The notes below the pieces were generated by a model. That model was given only the letters and a program-made list of their open reading frames with translations. It was not told the DNA's origin and did no database searches. Both the position numbers and the translations under genes were made by a program. Shown here piece by piece: positions 43,609-52,057 of a stretch of 64,000 bases of DNA. Position 1 is the first letter of the stretch, and each line of letters starts with the position of its first letter. This stretch comes from Chloroflexales bacterium ZM16-3 (lineage in GTDB: Bacteria > Chloroflexota > Chloroflexia > Chloroflexales > Chloroflexaceae): contig RYFE02000009.1 of the NCBI GenBank assembly GCA_004138175.2, positions 1-64,000 on the forward strand. Direction: 5' to 3'.

Positions 43609-45671
43609 GTCGCCGCCTCAAGGGGCAGGGCCATCATCAGGCGGAACCCGCCCTCGGGCAGCGGCCCGGCCTCGATCCCGCCGCCGAGCGCATCGGCTCG
43701 CTCGCGCAGCCCCACGATGCCGTAGCTGCCCTGGGGCGCAGAACCGCTCGTCAGTGGGGATTCCAGCGGGTCGGCGGGCCGGTCATCATTCACCACCGTC
43801 ATCGTCGCGTGGCTGCTGTTTAGGCTGAGCTGGACACTGATCTGGCTGGGGTGGGCGTGCTTCCACGCGTTTGCCACGCCCTCCTGCATGGCCCGGTAGA
43901 TCGTGCATGCCACGGTTGGGCTAAGCTCATCCAGCCCCTCGTCGACCCGCAGGCTGATCGTCATTGTGGCGCTGTGCCTGCACTGTGCGGCCAGATTCTC
44001 CATCGCAGTGCCGAGGGTGCTGCCGGTCAGGGGCAGCTCGGCGTCGGCCACGGCCAGGACGCTACGCCATGCCTCGTGCAGGTGCTCGCGGCTCATCTGG
44101 AGCTGGGCCAGGGCATCCTCTGCGCTCTCGGCGACCAGATCCTCGGCCAGCTGGAGCTGGAGGTTGATCAGCACGAGCCGCGACCCGAGGTCGTCGTGGA
44201 ACTCGCGGGCCAGCCGTGAGCGCTCGGCGGCCACCGCCAGGGTGCGCACCTCGTCGGTCTGCTGCTCGATCTCGCTTGACAGCAGGGCCGCCTGTAGCTC
44301 AGCTTGGCGGCGTTGGTCGAGCTGACGGCGGGCCAGCAGCAGCGGGCCCGCCATCGTCGCCGCCGCTACGGCGCAGATCAGCAGGCTCTCGCGATCCATC
44401 ACCTGGGGGCGCAGGCGGGCCAGCAGCAGGCCGACTGCCGTCGGGGTGCCGGTGAGGAAGAGCATAATCTGGCCGAGCGGTAGGCGCAGCGAGATCTGCC
44501 AGAGCACCAGCAGCAGCCCCAGCAGAATGGGCAGCGCCTGCGTGGTGATGGCCATCGCCACGACGGCGAGGGTCTGCCCGGCCAGGCCGATCTGGAGCAG
44601 CAGCGGGTTGCGCGCGCGCAGGGTGTAGATGTAGGCCAGCAGCAGCAGGGCGTAGAGCGCCAGCAGGGGCAAGATCACATCGAGGGTGGGCGGGTGTTGG
44701 GTGAGCGTTATCAGCAGCGAGAGTGAGATAAAGACAATCGGTAGCACCCAGCTCAGGATGCGGTAGGGCTGCGACGAGATCACCAGCTCATCGAACGGGC
44801 CGGAGATGGCGGTGGTGAACACCGGCCCGCGCCATGTCGGGCTGTCGTCCTCACCGTGCCGGAGCGTGGCGATCGCGCCGCGCAGCCGCTCAACGGCCGC
44901 CCCCGCCGAGTCGCGGGTCTGCGCGACGGTGATCTGGAGCCGCGAGAGATTGTTCTGGGCCTGGCCAAGGGCCGCCGCGATACTCTGCTCGGTGCGGGCC
45001 AGAGCCGCCTGCACCTCGTCGGTGATCGTCTGGGCCAGGCGGCGGCGCTCCTCTAGGGCCACCCGCTGCTGGATCTCGCGCAGAGCCGTCGAGAGGCTAT
45101 CGTAGCGCTGCTGCATCTGCTGGAGCATCTGCTGGGCCTGCTCGCTGCGCCGGTGCTGCCGCATATAGATGGTCGCCGCGATGATCGCGCAGGTGGCCGG
45201 GAAGGCCAGGGCCAGGTTGCTCTGGAGCCAGCTCAGGGCGCTCGCGGTGGCGATGATCACGCCGCCGCTCCAGATCGCCCATATGCCGACGGCGAAGGGG
45301 ATCCAGAGCCAGGGCCGGAAGAGCATCAGGGCTTGTAGGACAATGGATAGGTAGACATAATCGAAGAGCGGTGCCGGGAACAGAGCCTGGGCCACCGCTG
45401 TGAGTACACATTGGATGATCAAATAGACGATCTGTGCCCACAGCGCGAGCCGCCGGGCCGGGACGAAGAGCGTGAGAATGAGGTGCAGGCCGACGATTGC
45501 CGTCATCGCCCAGTAGCGCTGCGACATCCCATCCATGCTGAGCGGCTCGCGCATACCGACCCCGCTGAGCGGAGTCATCAGCAGCGCGAGCGTCACCACA
45601 CCCTGGAGGGCGAGGGGGTATGGCGCGTGTCGCGCGACGAGGTCGCGAAGCTGTTGGAATGCGCGAATCAT
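43605..45671 (-). CDS. LiaS/NarX-type sensor histidine kinase with duplicated core
   Basis: 688 residues from 45671. Two membrane blocks (about 22-190 and 300-450) each lead into a coiled stretch and a HisKA_3-like helix. The second is intact (ERSRLAREFHDDLGSRLVL, His in FHDDLG) and is followed by HATPase_c (MQEGVANAWKHAHPSQ, GSYGIVGLRERADALGG). The first (EERRRLAQTITDEVQAALAR) has the same pattern but Thr where His should be. The protein thus looks like an internal duplication with one dead DHp. Cognate regulator is the overlapping downstream gene. Confidence 0.9.
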   Translation of the reverse strand: MIRAFQQLRDLVARHAPYPLALQGVVTLALLMTPLSGVGMREPLSMDGMSQRYWAMTAIVGLHLILTLFVPARRLALWAQIVYLIIQCVLTAVAQALFPAPLFDYVYLSIVLQALMLFRPWLWIPFAVGIWAIWSGGVIIATASALSWLQSNLALAFPATCAIIAATIYMRQHRRSEQAQQMLQQMQQRYDSLSTALREIQQRVALEERRRLAQTITDEVQAALARTEQSIAAALGQAQNNLSRLQITVAQTRDSAGAAVERLRGAIATLRHGEDDSPTWRGPVFTTAISGPFDELVISSQPYRILSWVLPIVFISLSLLITLTQHPPTLDVILPLLALYALLLLAYIYTLRARNPLLLQIGLAGQTLAVVAMAITTQALPILLGLLLVLWQISLRLPLGQIMLFLTGTPTAVGLLLARLRPQVMDRESLLICAVAAATMAGPLLLARRQLDQRRQAELQAALLSSEIEQQTDEVRTLAVAAERSRLAREFHDDLGSRLVLINLQLQLAEDLVAESAEDALAQLQMSREHLHEAWRSVLAVADAELPLTGSTLGTAMENLAAQCRHSATMTISLRVDEGLDELSPTVACTIYRAMQEGVANAWKHAHPSQISVQLSLNSSHATMTVVNDDRPADPLESPLTSGSAPQGSYGIVGLRERADALGGGIEAGPLPEGGFRLMMALPLEAAT

Positions 45672-45734
45672 GCCTACTAGTGTAGCACACACCGGGTATG
45701 CGCTGGAAGGGCATCGCATGCGTTAGCAGGGCTG

Positions 45735-45845
45735 CTGCAATGTCCTGAGCGCCCCCCCGGCTGGCGACTGGAAGTCGCGCCGGCGGGGCGCGTTGCGCCG
45801 GGCGTCGGCGCAGGCCGACGCCGGAACCTCCCGCGAAGGCGGAGT
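45735..45845. repeat. GC-rich palindromic repeat, second copy
   Basis: Shares GGCGACTGGAAGTCGCGCCG and GGGGCGCGTTGCGCCGGGCG with 7.2 kb. Located upstream of the sensor kinase start. Confidence 0.65.
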
Positions 45846-46021
45846 GTACCCAATTTGTTAAGACCCTGTTCACGAGGGATGGAAGTACTACGCCAAAAGG
45901 CCGCGCTGGCTGCGTTGGATCTTCTGAGGGCCAGATGCGGCCCGCGTGAGCCCTGCCTGATGGAGGGTAGCATTGCTATTGCCTATGGAATTTACAATTT
46001 TTTCATTATGGCGCATCCCTC

Positions 46022-46050
46022 TAGGCAAAGCTGCTCCTGTCAATTATACT
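46022..46050 (+). promoter_or_regulatory. Candidate promoter of the small peptide gene
   Basis: TAGGCA, 17-bp spacer, TATACT (46045-46050). Just downstream is the short inverted repeat CTGTAG-TTAC-CTACAG (46055-46070), a possible operator or 5' hairpin. Confidence 0.45.
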
Positions 46051-46102
46051 AGTGTCTGTAGTTACCTACAGCTTGTAGTATTCTTGAAAGGGGAGATCTC
46101 AC

Positions 46103-46207
46103 ATGAGCCGCATTTCCAACATCATCGGTCGCATCGCTCTCGTCCTCGGTGCCTTCGCCACGATCGCCCCAGGGGCGGTGGATCTCTTCAATATTACCTG
46201 GCATTAA
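46103..46207 (+). CDS. 34-residue hydrophobic peptide
   Basis: A 35-codon frame (ATG 46103 to TAA 46207) with a strong AGGGGAGA ribosome-binding site 9 bases upstream. The peptide begins MSRISNIIGRIALVL, has a single hydrophobic stretch (about residues 10-30) and ends DLFNITWH. Only two positive charges, both near the N terminus. It has its own promoter-like sequence and a strong terminator, so it is a single-gene unit between two sensor kinase genes. No family recognised. It could be a signal peptide, a small membrane protein, a type I toxin-like peptide or a leader peptide; sequence alone does not decide. Confidence 0.5.
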   Translation: MSRISNIIGRIALVLGAFATIAPGAVDLFNITWH

Positions 46208-46235
46208 CTCTCGCGGCACGCGCCGCAAGCCAGAC

Positions 46236-46280
46236 ACACAGCGCCGGGAGGTCGAAAGACCTCCCGGCGCTGTGTTTTTA
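46236..46280 (+). terminator. Terminator of the peptide gene
   Basis: Perfect 18-bp stem (ACACAGCGCCGGGAGGTC and complement) with GAAA tetraloop, followed by TTTTTA. Strong rho-independent terminator, 28 bp after the stop. Confidence 0.88.
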
Positions 46281-46313
46281 TGATCACTTGTAGTACGACT
46301 GATGTGAGGATAT

Positions 46314-47798
46314 ATGCGTACTCTGCCGTTTGTTGCTCGCTGCTACTTGGCGCTCATTAGCCTGAGCGCTCTTGCGGTCGCTATCGCGCTGCTCCCAGTG
46401 GCGAGCGTCCTGGCCGAGCGATCCCTGCTAGCCTTTGCCTGTCTGATCGTGATGGCAATGGCCGAGTATGCCGAGGTGAGCTTTGAATCACACGAGGGGC
46501 ATCGATTACACCTTACGGTGGGCGAGGCCGTGGCGCTCTTCGCTATCAGCGCTCTCGGCCCCGCAGGTACATTCGTGGTGGCGTTGGCTGCTGCTTTCGA
46601 CTCGCTTCGGCGGCGGCGGCCATGGGATCGGGTTGTCTTTAATGCCAGCATGCTGATGCTGACCTACACCTTTGCCTCTCTGGCCTACACAGCGCTACAG
46701 CGCCCTGATGTTGTTCCCTATGGCGGGCCGCTCGGCCTGATCACCTTTATTGTTGTGGCGGGCACCTACTATGGCGCTAACAGCCTACTGGTGAGCCTGA
46801 TGGTGGCTCTGGCAACCCATCAGCCGATGCTGCGCGTCTACCGCGAGAGCCTTCAGCAGACGAACTGGCCGCATCTGCTCACCTTCACCGTGGGCGCAGT
46901 GATCGCCGCCCTCTATGCGATCGATCCGTGGCTGGTGATCTATGGCGTGCTCATTCTGCTGATCTCGCGCTACACCTTCGCTATGGTGGCCGCCCTGAAT
47001 AGCGAGACCCGCAAGCGGCACGAGCTGGCCGAGGAGCGAGCGCAGCTCTACGAGGAGCTGCATCGCCAGCAAGACGAGCTGACCCGCGCCTCGGAGCTCG
47101 CCTCTCTCGGCACGCTCTCCGCCGGGATCGCCCACGAGTTTAACAATGTGCTTACGGCTATCCTCGGCCACGCTCAGCTTGGCGAGATGACCGACAGCAT
47201 TACGGAGAAGGACTACTCGCTCAATGTGATCAGCCGGGTCTGCCTGCGCGCTACCGGCATCACATCCAGCCTGCTCACCTTCGCCCGCAAGCGTGAGCCC
47301 GACCTGAGCCCGAACCTGCTGCAGACGGCGATTGATGATACGCTCGACCTGGTGCGCCCTGACCTTGAGCATGATCAGATCCGCCTTGTCACCGCCATCG
47401 ATGATCTGCCGATGATTATGTGCGACCTTGGGCAGATCAACCAGGTGCTGCTCAATCTGATCACCAATGCCCGCGATGCCCTGCGCGGTCGGGCCAACGC
47501 CGAGATCCGTCTTGGACTGGGAATGAGCGATGGGCATGCGGTGCTGACGATTACCGACAATGGCCCAGGCATCCCGCCCGAGATGCTCGATAAGATCTTT
47601 CAGCCCTTCGTCACTACCAAGCGGAAGGGCAATGGGTTGGGCATGGCGATCTGCTACGGAATCATCGAGAGCCATAAGGGCCATATCGATATTAAGAGCG
47701 ATGCCGAGCGCGGCACTGCGATCACGATCACGCTGCCCTTCGATATCGATGACTATTTCGTTGATCCGGTGCCCGTCCTGGCTGAGGTGGGTATGTAG
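46314..47798 (+). CDS. Multi-pass membrane sensor histidine kinase
   Basis: 494 residues. Seven or so membrane helices in the first 220 residues with little external loop (MASE-like layout), a short coiled coil (ETRKRHELAEERAQLYEEL), DHp with phospho-acceptor His in SAGIAHEFNNVLTAILGHA (NtrB-like HEFNN), and HATPase_c with LLNLITNARDALRG, DNGPGIPPEML and GNGLGMAICYGII. Ligand probably membrane-embedded or hydrophobic. No adjacent regulator. The gene begins 34 bp after the terminator of the 34-residue peptide gene. Confidence 0.92.
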   Translation: MRTLPFVARCYLALISLSALAVAIALLPVASVLAERSLLAFACLIVMAMAEYAEVSFESHEGHRLHLTVGEAVALFAISALGPAGTFVVALAAAFDSLRRRRPWDRVVFNASMLMLTYTFASLAYTALQRPDVVPYGGPLGLITFIVVAGTYYGANSLLVSLMVALATHQPMLRVYRESLQQTNWPHLLTFTVGAVIAALYAIDPWLVIYGVLILLISRYTFAMVAALNSETRKRHELAEERAQLYEELHRQQDELTRASELASLGTLSAGIAHEFNNVLTAILGHAQLGEMTDSITEKDYSLNVISRVCLRATGITSSLLTFARKREPDLSPNLLQTAIDDTLDLVRPDLEHDQIRLVTAIDDLPMIMCDLGQINQVLLNLITNARDALRGRANAEIRLGLGMSDGHAVLTITDNGPGIPPEMLDKIFQPFVTTKRKGNGLGMAICYGIIESHKGHIDIKSDAERGTAITITLPFDIDDYFVDPVPVLAEVGM

Positions 47799-47848
47799 CT
47801 GTAGGGGACAGGGGACAGGGGACAGATCTTTCTCCTGTCTCCTACGGG

Positions 47849-47854
47849 TATAAT
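47849..47854 (+). promoter_or_regulatory. -10 box of the F420-type oxidoreductase gene
   Basis: TATAAT 38 bp before the start codon, after a GGGGACA heptamer run (47802-47825). No clear -35. Confidence 0.45.
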
Positions 47855-47892
47855 GTGGTTACGCCCCGCGCCTACTCAACGAGGAGATCCCT

Positions 47893-48915
47893 ATGCTGCT
47901 GGATGTCTCATTTGCCGTAGACTCGAACCCGCTGCCGGTGGCCGCCGAGGTGGCCCGCGCCGCCGAGGAGATCGGCTTCGATGCTCTGTGGACCCCCGAG
48001 ACTGGACATAATGGCTTTCTGCCGCTGGCCCTGGCTGCCGAGCACACCAGCCGGATCAGCATCGGCACTGCGGTGGCGATCGTCTTCCCGCGCAGCCCGA
48101 TGATCACCGCTCAGATCGCCTGGGATCTGGCCGCATTCTCGGGCGGCCGCTTCATCCTCGGCCTGGGCACGCAGGTGAAGGCCCACATCGAGCGGCGCTT
48201 CAGCACACCCTGGGACGCGCCGGTGGGCCGGTTACACGACTATATCCTGGCCCTGCGGGCGATCTGGCAGAGCTGGCAGAGCGGCGATCGGCTGAACTAT
48301 CGCGGCAAGTTTTACCAGCACACGTTGATGACGCCCTTCTTTAGCCCCGGCCCGATCGCGTATCCTGATATCCCGATCTACATCGCTGGGGTGAATAGTG
48401 GCCTGGCCCAGCTGGCAGGCGAGCTGTGCGATGGCTTCCATGCCCACCCGCTCAATAGCGCAAAGTATACCGCCGAGGTGCTGCGCCCGCAGATCGCTGC
48501 CGGCGCTGCCAAGTCTGGCCGCGCCCCGGAATCCTGTGCGATCGCAGGCAGCGCCTTTGTGATCACCGGGCCAGACAAGGAGACGCGCGAGAAGGTGCGC
48601 GCCTTTGTGCGCCAGCAGATCTCATTCTACGGCTCTACGCCCTCGTACCGGCCGGTGCTGGAGTGCCACGGCTGGGGCGATGTGGGTGAGCAGCTCTCGC
48701 AGCTGGCCGCCCAGCAGCGCTGGGCCGAGATGCCAGCCCTGGTGACACCGGAGATGGAGGCGGCATTTGCTATCGAGGCCGACCCCGCCGATGTTGGCCC
48801 GGCCCTGCTCGCTCGCTACGGCGGCCTGCTCGACCGGGTCGGCCTGTATATCCCCTTCGTGCCCGGCCAGATGGATGACTTCTGGCGCAAGCTCGCCGCC
48901 GACCTGCGCACGTAA
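47893..48915 (+). CDS. LLM-class F420-dependent oxidoreductase
   Basis: 340-residue TIM-barrel protein of the luciferase-like monooxygenase superfamily, the TIGR03617-type F420-dependent branch. GAGGAG precedes ATG 47893. Motifs: EEIGFDALWTPETGHNGFLP, ISIGTAVAIVFPRSPM, AWDLAAFSGGRFILGLGTQV, and IYIAGVNSGLAQLAGELCDG. Predicted to transfer hydride with coenzyme F420 to an unknown organic substrate. No F420 synthesis genes are in the window. Confidence 0.87.
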   Translation: MLLDVSFAVDSNPLPVAAEVARAAEEIGFDALWTPETGHNGFLPLALAAEHTSRISIGTAVAIVFPRSPMITAQIAWDLAAFSGGRFILGLGTQVKAHIERRFSTPWDAPVGRLHDYILALRAIWQSWQSGDRLNYRGKFYQHTLMTPFFSPGPIAYPDIPIYIAGVNSGLAQLAGELCDGFHAHPLNSAKYTAEVLRPQIAAGAAKSGRAPESCAIAGSAFVITGPDKETREKVRAFVRQQISFYGSTPSYRPVLECHGWGDVGEQLSQLAAQQRWAEMPALVTPEMEAAFAIEADPADVGPALLARYGGLLDRVGLYIPFVPGQMDDFWRKLAADLRT

Positions 48916-48922
48916 GGGCGCA

Positions 48923-49018
48923 TGGGCCGCAGGCCCTCCCCTAAATCTCTGATGGGTATGCCGAACTGTGCCAGCGAAGCTGGCACAGTTCGGCATACCC
49001 ATCTGGTTTTTTAGGCGC
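48923..49018. repeat. Composite three-hairpin element (GAA loop)
   Basis: First hairpin GGGCCGCAGGCCC, then AAATCTCT, then a 25-bp perfect inverted repeat (48951-48975 and 48979-49003; left arm begins GATGGGTATGCCGAACTGTG) closing on CCAGC-GAA-GCTGG, then TGGTTTTTTAGGCGCAAGCC. The scaffold matches 63.13-63.23 kb while the arms differ. It sits between the oxidoreductase and RTX genes and may terminate both. Confidence 0.8.
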
Positions 49019-49022
49019 AAGC

Positions 49023-49412
49023 CTACTCCTCGCAGCTGGGGTCGATGATGTCGATCCCAGGGCCGCCGATACAGACATCGGCCCCCTCGCCGCCAACTAG
49101 GGTGTCGTCGCCGCCGCCGCCGAGGATGCAGTCGTCGCCGCCCAGCCCGTCGATCAGGTCGTCGTCGGCGCTGCCCAGGATCAGGTCGTCGCCGCTCGTC
49201 CCGGTAATGGTGCCGCTTCCGGTTACCAGATGGTTCGGTGCCTGTCCGGCGCACGCGTCGGGGGCGAGGTCGCCGACGCCCACCGAGCGGCTGATGCTGC
49301 CCAGCTGAGTCGGCGGGATGCTGTTAGCGGCGGCCGAGGCGAAGACGATCTGCCCGAGGGCCAGGCCGATCATGGCGATCAGGCTGAGCCTGAGAAGTGC
49401 AAAGGTGTTCAT
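49023..49412 (-). CDS. Secreted RTX-like calcium-binding protein
   Basis: 129 residues from ATG 49412 (AAGGACAG upstream). N-terminal signal peptide (LLRLSLIAMIGLALGQIVFA then SAAA). C-terminal half is a small RTX array: GTSGDDLILGSADDDLIDGL, GGDDCILGGGGDDTLVGGEG, then ADVCIGGPGIDIIDP. Such nonapeptides bind Ca outside the cell. Cys pairs may form disulfides. Its start codon overlaps the stop of the upstream signal peptidase gene (ATGA), so it is probably translated with it. Confidence 0.82.
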   Translation of the reverse strand: MNTFALLRLSLIAMIGLALGQIVFASAAANSIPPTQLGSISRSVGVGDLAPDACAGQAPNHLVTGSGTITGTSGDDLILGSADDDLIDGLGGDDCILGGGGDDTLVGGEGADVCIGGPGIDIIDPSCEE

Positions 49413-51331
49413 CGTGCCTGTCCTTTCAGGGTGTGCTGCTGCCACGCCGTGAGCCGCGCGTCGTTCCACGCCTTGGCAAACTCGGTCGAGCGCTCGCGCT
49501 CGCGGTAGGCAGTGACCATGTCGATCCCGACGCTGTGGCATGCCTCGGCCGCCAGCCCCGTCTCGCGCAGGGCCAGGAGGAAGCGGTCCTGCCATGGCTG
49601 CGCGGCGGGGGGCTGGGCCTGCGGCTCCGCCTGCTCGTCCGCCGTGGGCAGATCGGCTTCCGCAGGCTCGAACTCGCCGTAGATGTAGGCGGCAGTGCCA
49701 TCCTGGACGATGTAGCGCGGGGGCTGCGTCGATCCGTCGCGTAGGATGAGCGCCCCCTGTCGCTCGGCGAGCTTTGCCAGATCGTTGATCGACCCGATCC
49801 GCACGACGTGCGCCGCCTGCATGTCTGGCTGGCCTGCTAGGTCGACGATCTGGGAGCCATAGCGCATCTGGATGCGTGCCTGCTCGCTCTGGCCGCCCGC
49901 CCGCAGCAGCGGCAGCCCGGCGACGGCGGCGAGGGCCAGAGACACTACGGCCACGATCAGCCCGCCCTGGCGGGCGAGGGCCACGTTGAGCGTCAGTCCG
50001 AGCGGGCTGATTGTGCTCGGCTCGCTCCTTGTTCGTTTCAGCATCCCCTCCTGCTCGGGGCGCAGTACATCCTTGCCGTCCCCGCTGGAGATCATCTGTA
50101 GCTGAAATTCATCAAGGCGGAACTCCAGCTTCGGCGCGAAGCTGTCGTGCAGCGGCACCCCGCCCAGGGTGCCCTCGACGCTCACGTAGGGGATGATCGA
50201 CAGGATGTACTGCTGACGTAGCAGGCCGGTCTGCTCTTGGAACTGCGCGGCCAGGTCATTCAGCTGGCGCAGCGCGATCTCCCCGTGGGCGGCGATCTGT
50301 CGTCCGCTGAAGGGCTGCGGTTCCGCCAGGACAATCGTGCGCTTCCAGCCGCTCTGGGTGCTGAGCACTGCGGTCAGGTCGTAGCTGCCGCTCAGGTCAG
50401 CGGGCTCATCGCTGGCGAACTGGTAGTCGAAGTCGACGCTCAGCGCCCGCGAGAGATCGCGGAACACGGGCTCGCCCGACTGTACGCTGCCCGCGTCGTA
50501 GAGGCCGGGGGGCGCGTCGGCGGAGTAGCTGAGGCTGCCCTGCTGGCGGTAGCTCAGGCTGTCGGTGACATCCTGGCTGACAGGCCGGGTGAAGGCGAAT
50601 CCGGCCAGGGCCAGGGATGCCATCGCCAGCACGCCGAGCAAGGTGAGCGCCCACTCGCGGGCGCTGCCGCCGCTGCTAGTACAGGGTTTCAGAAGTTGGT
50701 TGGGAGTTCTGCTGACCAACGACGAACGACCAGCGACGAAGGCATCGGCACGGTTGGTCGTTCGTCGTTCGTCATTCGTCACAGAACCGACCACGGATGT
50801 ACGGAAGGCTGTACTAGTAGGCTGCCCTGCCGGACGCCCGCGCTTCCCCTGGCGAGTCTTGCCTTCCTTCGTTTGTGGGCTGAGCATCATAACGATCACC
50901 CCTCCTCCCAGCACTACCGCTATCAGCAGCGGCGATGTACGCACCAGGACTAGTAGCTTGCCGACGGACGGAGCAAAGATCCACGCGCGGCCGATCAGCT
51001 CGGATGTGAGCGGGTGGTACGGGTCAATAAAGTCGTTGTTGTCGCCCTTGAACACCCATCGCTCGCCGTCGCGCCCGATGATGCGGTGGATCACCGGCCC
51101 GATATCCGGGTGGCGGTAAGTGACAATATCGCCGACCCCGTAGCTCGGCTCAGCCCGGATGATCACCAGGTCGCCCTTATGGTAGAGCGGCTCCATGCTG
51201 TTGCCGTTGACGATCACGAAGCTCGCCTGCCCGCCGAGCTGGATGGGCGCGAACAGCAGCCAGGCACCAATCAGCGCCCCGAAGAGCAGGGCGGTTGTCA
51301 GCTGTTTGGGGATGGCGATGTGTGTACGCAT
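49409..51331 (-). CDS. SipW-like signal peptidase fused to DUF5305-like domain and C-terminal HTH-like tail
   Basis: 640 residues. Residues 1-165: signal peptidase I of the Ser/His (ER/archaeal, SipW) type, with Ser45 in GNSMEPLYHKGDLV, His82 in GPVIHRIIGRDG (in place of the bacterial Lys) and GDNNDFIDP. Membrane helices at about 11-30 and 130-152. After a repeat-encoded linker come a third helix (about 218-240), a DUF5305-like extracytoplasmic region (about 245-440) and a fourth helix (about 447-468). The last 65 residues (FLLALRETGLAAEACHSVGI...TAYRERER) resemble the helix-turn-helix of phage small terminases. SipW enzymes process TasA-type matrix proteins. Coupled to the RTX gene and probably co-transcribed with the secreted protein gene upstream. 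Confidence 0.85.
   Translation of the reverse strand: MRTHIAIPKQLTTALLFGALIGAWLLFAPIQLGGQASFVIVNGNSMEPLYHKGDLVIIRAEPSYGVGDIVTYRHPDIGPVIHRIIGRDGERWVFKGDNNDFIDPYHPLTSELIGRAWIFAPSVGKLLVLVRTSPLLIAVVLGGGVIVMMLSPQTKEGKTRQGKRGRPAGQPTSTAFRTSVVGSVTNDERRTTNRADAFVAGRSSLVSRTPNQLLKPCTSSGGSAREWALTLLGVLAMASLALAGFAFTRPVSQDVTDSLSYRQQGSLSYSADAPPGLYDAGSVQSGEPVFRDLSRALSVDFDYQFASDEPADLSGSYDLTAVLSTQSGWKRTIVLAEPQPFSGRQIAAHGEIALRQLNDLAAQFQEQTGLLRQQYILSIIPYVSVEGTLGGVPLHDSFAPKLEFRLDEFQLQMISSGDGKDVLRPEQEGMLKRTRSEPSTISPLGLTLNVALARQGGLIVAVVSLALAAVAGLPLLRAGGQSEQARIQMRYGSQIVDLAGQPDMQAAHVVRIGSINDLAKLAERQGALILRDGSTQPPRYIVQDGTAAYIYGEFEPAEADLPTADEQAEPQAQPPAAQPWQDRFLLALRETGLAAEACHSVGIDMVTAYRERERSTEFAKAWNDARLTAWQQHTLKGQAR
50673..50820. 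mobile_element. Short element with CTRCTAGTACAG ends inside the signal peptidase fusion
   Basis: Ends CTGCTAGTACAG (50673-50684) and CTGTACTAGTAG (50809-50820) are inverted copies with one mismatch. Inside are GACGAACGACC-type heptamer units facing TCGTTCGTCGTTCGTC. It encodes the linker between the signal peptidase and DUF5305 parts (NDERRTTNRAD, AGRSSLVSRTPNQ) without breaking the frame. No target duplication was recognised. Confidence 0.6.
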
Positions 51332-51426
51332 GGCTGCTGTCCCGATAGGGGGACGGGCGTAGCGGGGATCTCCCCGCTACGCCCGTTTTGTCGTGAGAGC
51401 TTCTAAGAAGCTACGCTATATGATGA

Positions 51427-51828
51427 CTACTGGTGGTTGTCGGTGTAGGCGACGATGTTCAGCTTATCGACCGAAGAGAGCTCAATCGAACTCAGGGTGA
51501 CTGTCCAATCGTCCGTGACACCGTCCCGTACGGCTGTAACCCAGGTGGTGCCAACGAGGTTCACCTTCGCAACCGTCTCGGCAACAGTTGTCTCGTCGGC
51601 GTCGGTCTTCATCGTAAAGGTGACCGTGTCGAGCTTGGACGGGTCGGCCCCATTCAGCCCGTAGATCACATCCGTGATGTGGTAGCCGCTGACCACGCTG
51701 ACACCGGCACCGGCGTTGGTATCAGGGATGGCATTGCTTGCGGCGAAGCCATAGGCGGCGGAGCCCATGATCAGGGCGAGGGCGACGGCGACGATGATGC
51801 GGGGGCGGAGGATGGATGAGATGTTCAC
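51427..51828 (-). CDS. Secreted protein next to SipW-like signal peptidase
   Basis: 133 residues from ATG 51828. Signal peptide-like N terminus (RIIVAVALALIMGSAAYGFA then ASNAIPDT). The mature part is beta-rich without Cys (VSGYHITDVIYGLNG, LDTVTFTMKTDADETTVAET). In layout it resembles small SipW-processed matrix proteins, but no TasA/camelysin motif can be claimed. It lies 96 bp upstream of the signal peptidase gene on the same strand and is its most likely substrate (inference). Confidence 0.7.
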   Translation of the reverse strand: MNISSILRPRIIVAVALALIMGSAAYGFAASNAIPDTNAGAGVSVVSGYHITDVIYGLNGADPSKLDTVTFTMKTDADETTVAETVAKVNLVGTTWVTAVRDGVTDDWTVTLSSIELSSVDKLNIVAYTDNHQ

Positions 51829-52022
51829 TTGGTTGCCTCCTTAGGGGCGGGTTCTGTATCGAGCCGCTCGGTGCGGCTGATGTCAACACTGTATATCTAG
51901 CAGAATGTGTAGTACAAGTAGATAAGAGTCCCCATGCAGGTGTGTAGTTTTCCGCCCAGAAATAGTTTAAGAGGTAGGACCTGCGTTCCTCTGGAGGTGT
52001 TGGGGCTGAGGGCTAATAGTAT
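51829..52022. other. Intergenic region upstream of the secreted protein gene
   Basis: No gene seen. On the minus strand, AAGGAGGCAACCAAGTG lies just before the secreted protein start and serves as its ribosome-binding site. The rest is the back-to-back spacer to the promoter at 52023. Confidence 0.4.
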
Positions 52023-52051
52023 TTGACATGACCCTCAACTTGCCGTATAAT
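52023..52051 (+). promoter_or_regulatory. Perfect consensus sigma-70 promoter
   Basis: TTGACA (52023-52028), exactly 17 bp, TATAAT (52046-52051). No reading frame follows directly; the next gene begins about 400 bp downstream. A structured RNA candidate lies immediately after it. Confidence 0.75.
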
Positions 52052-52057
52052 CCGCGA

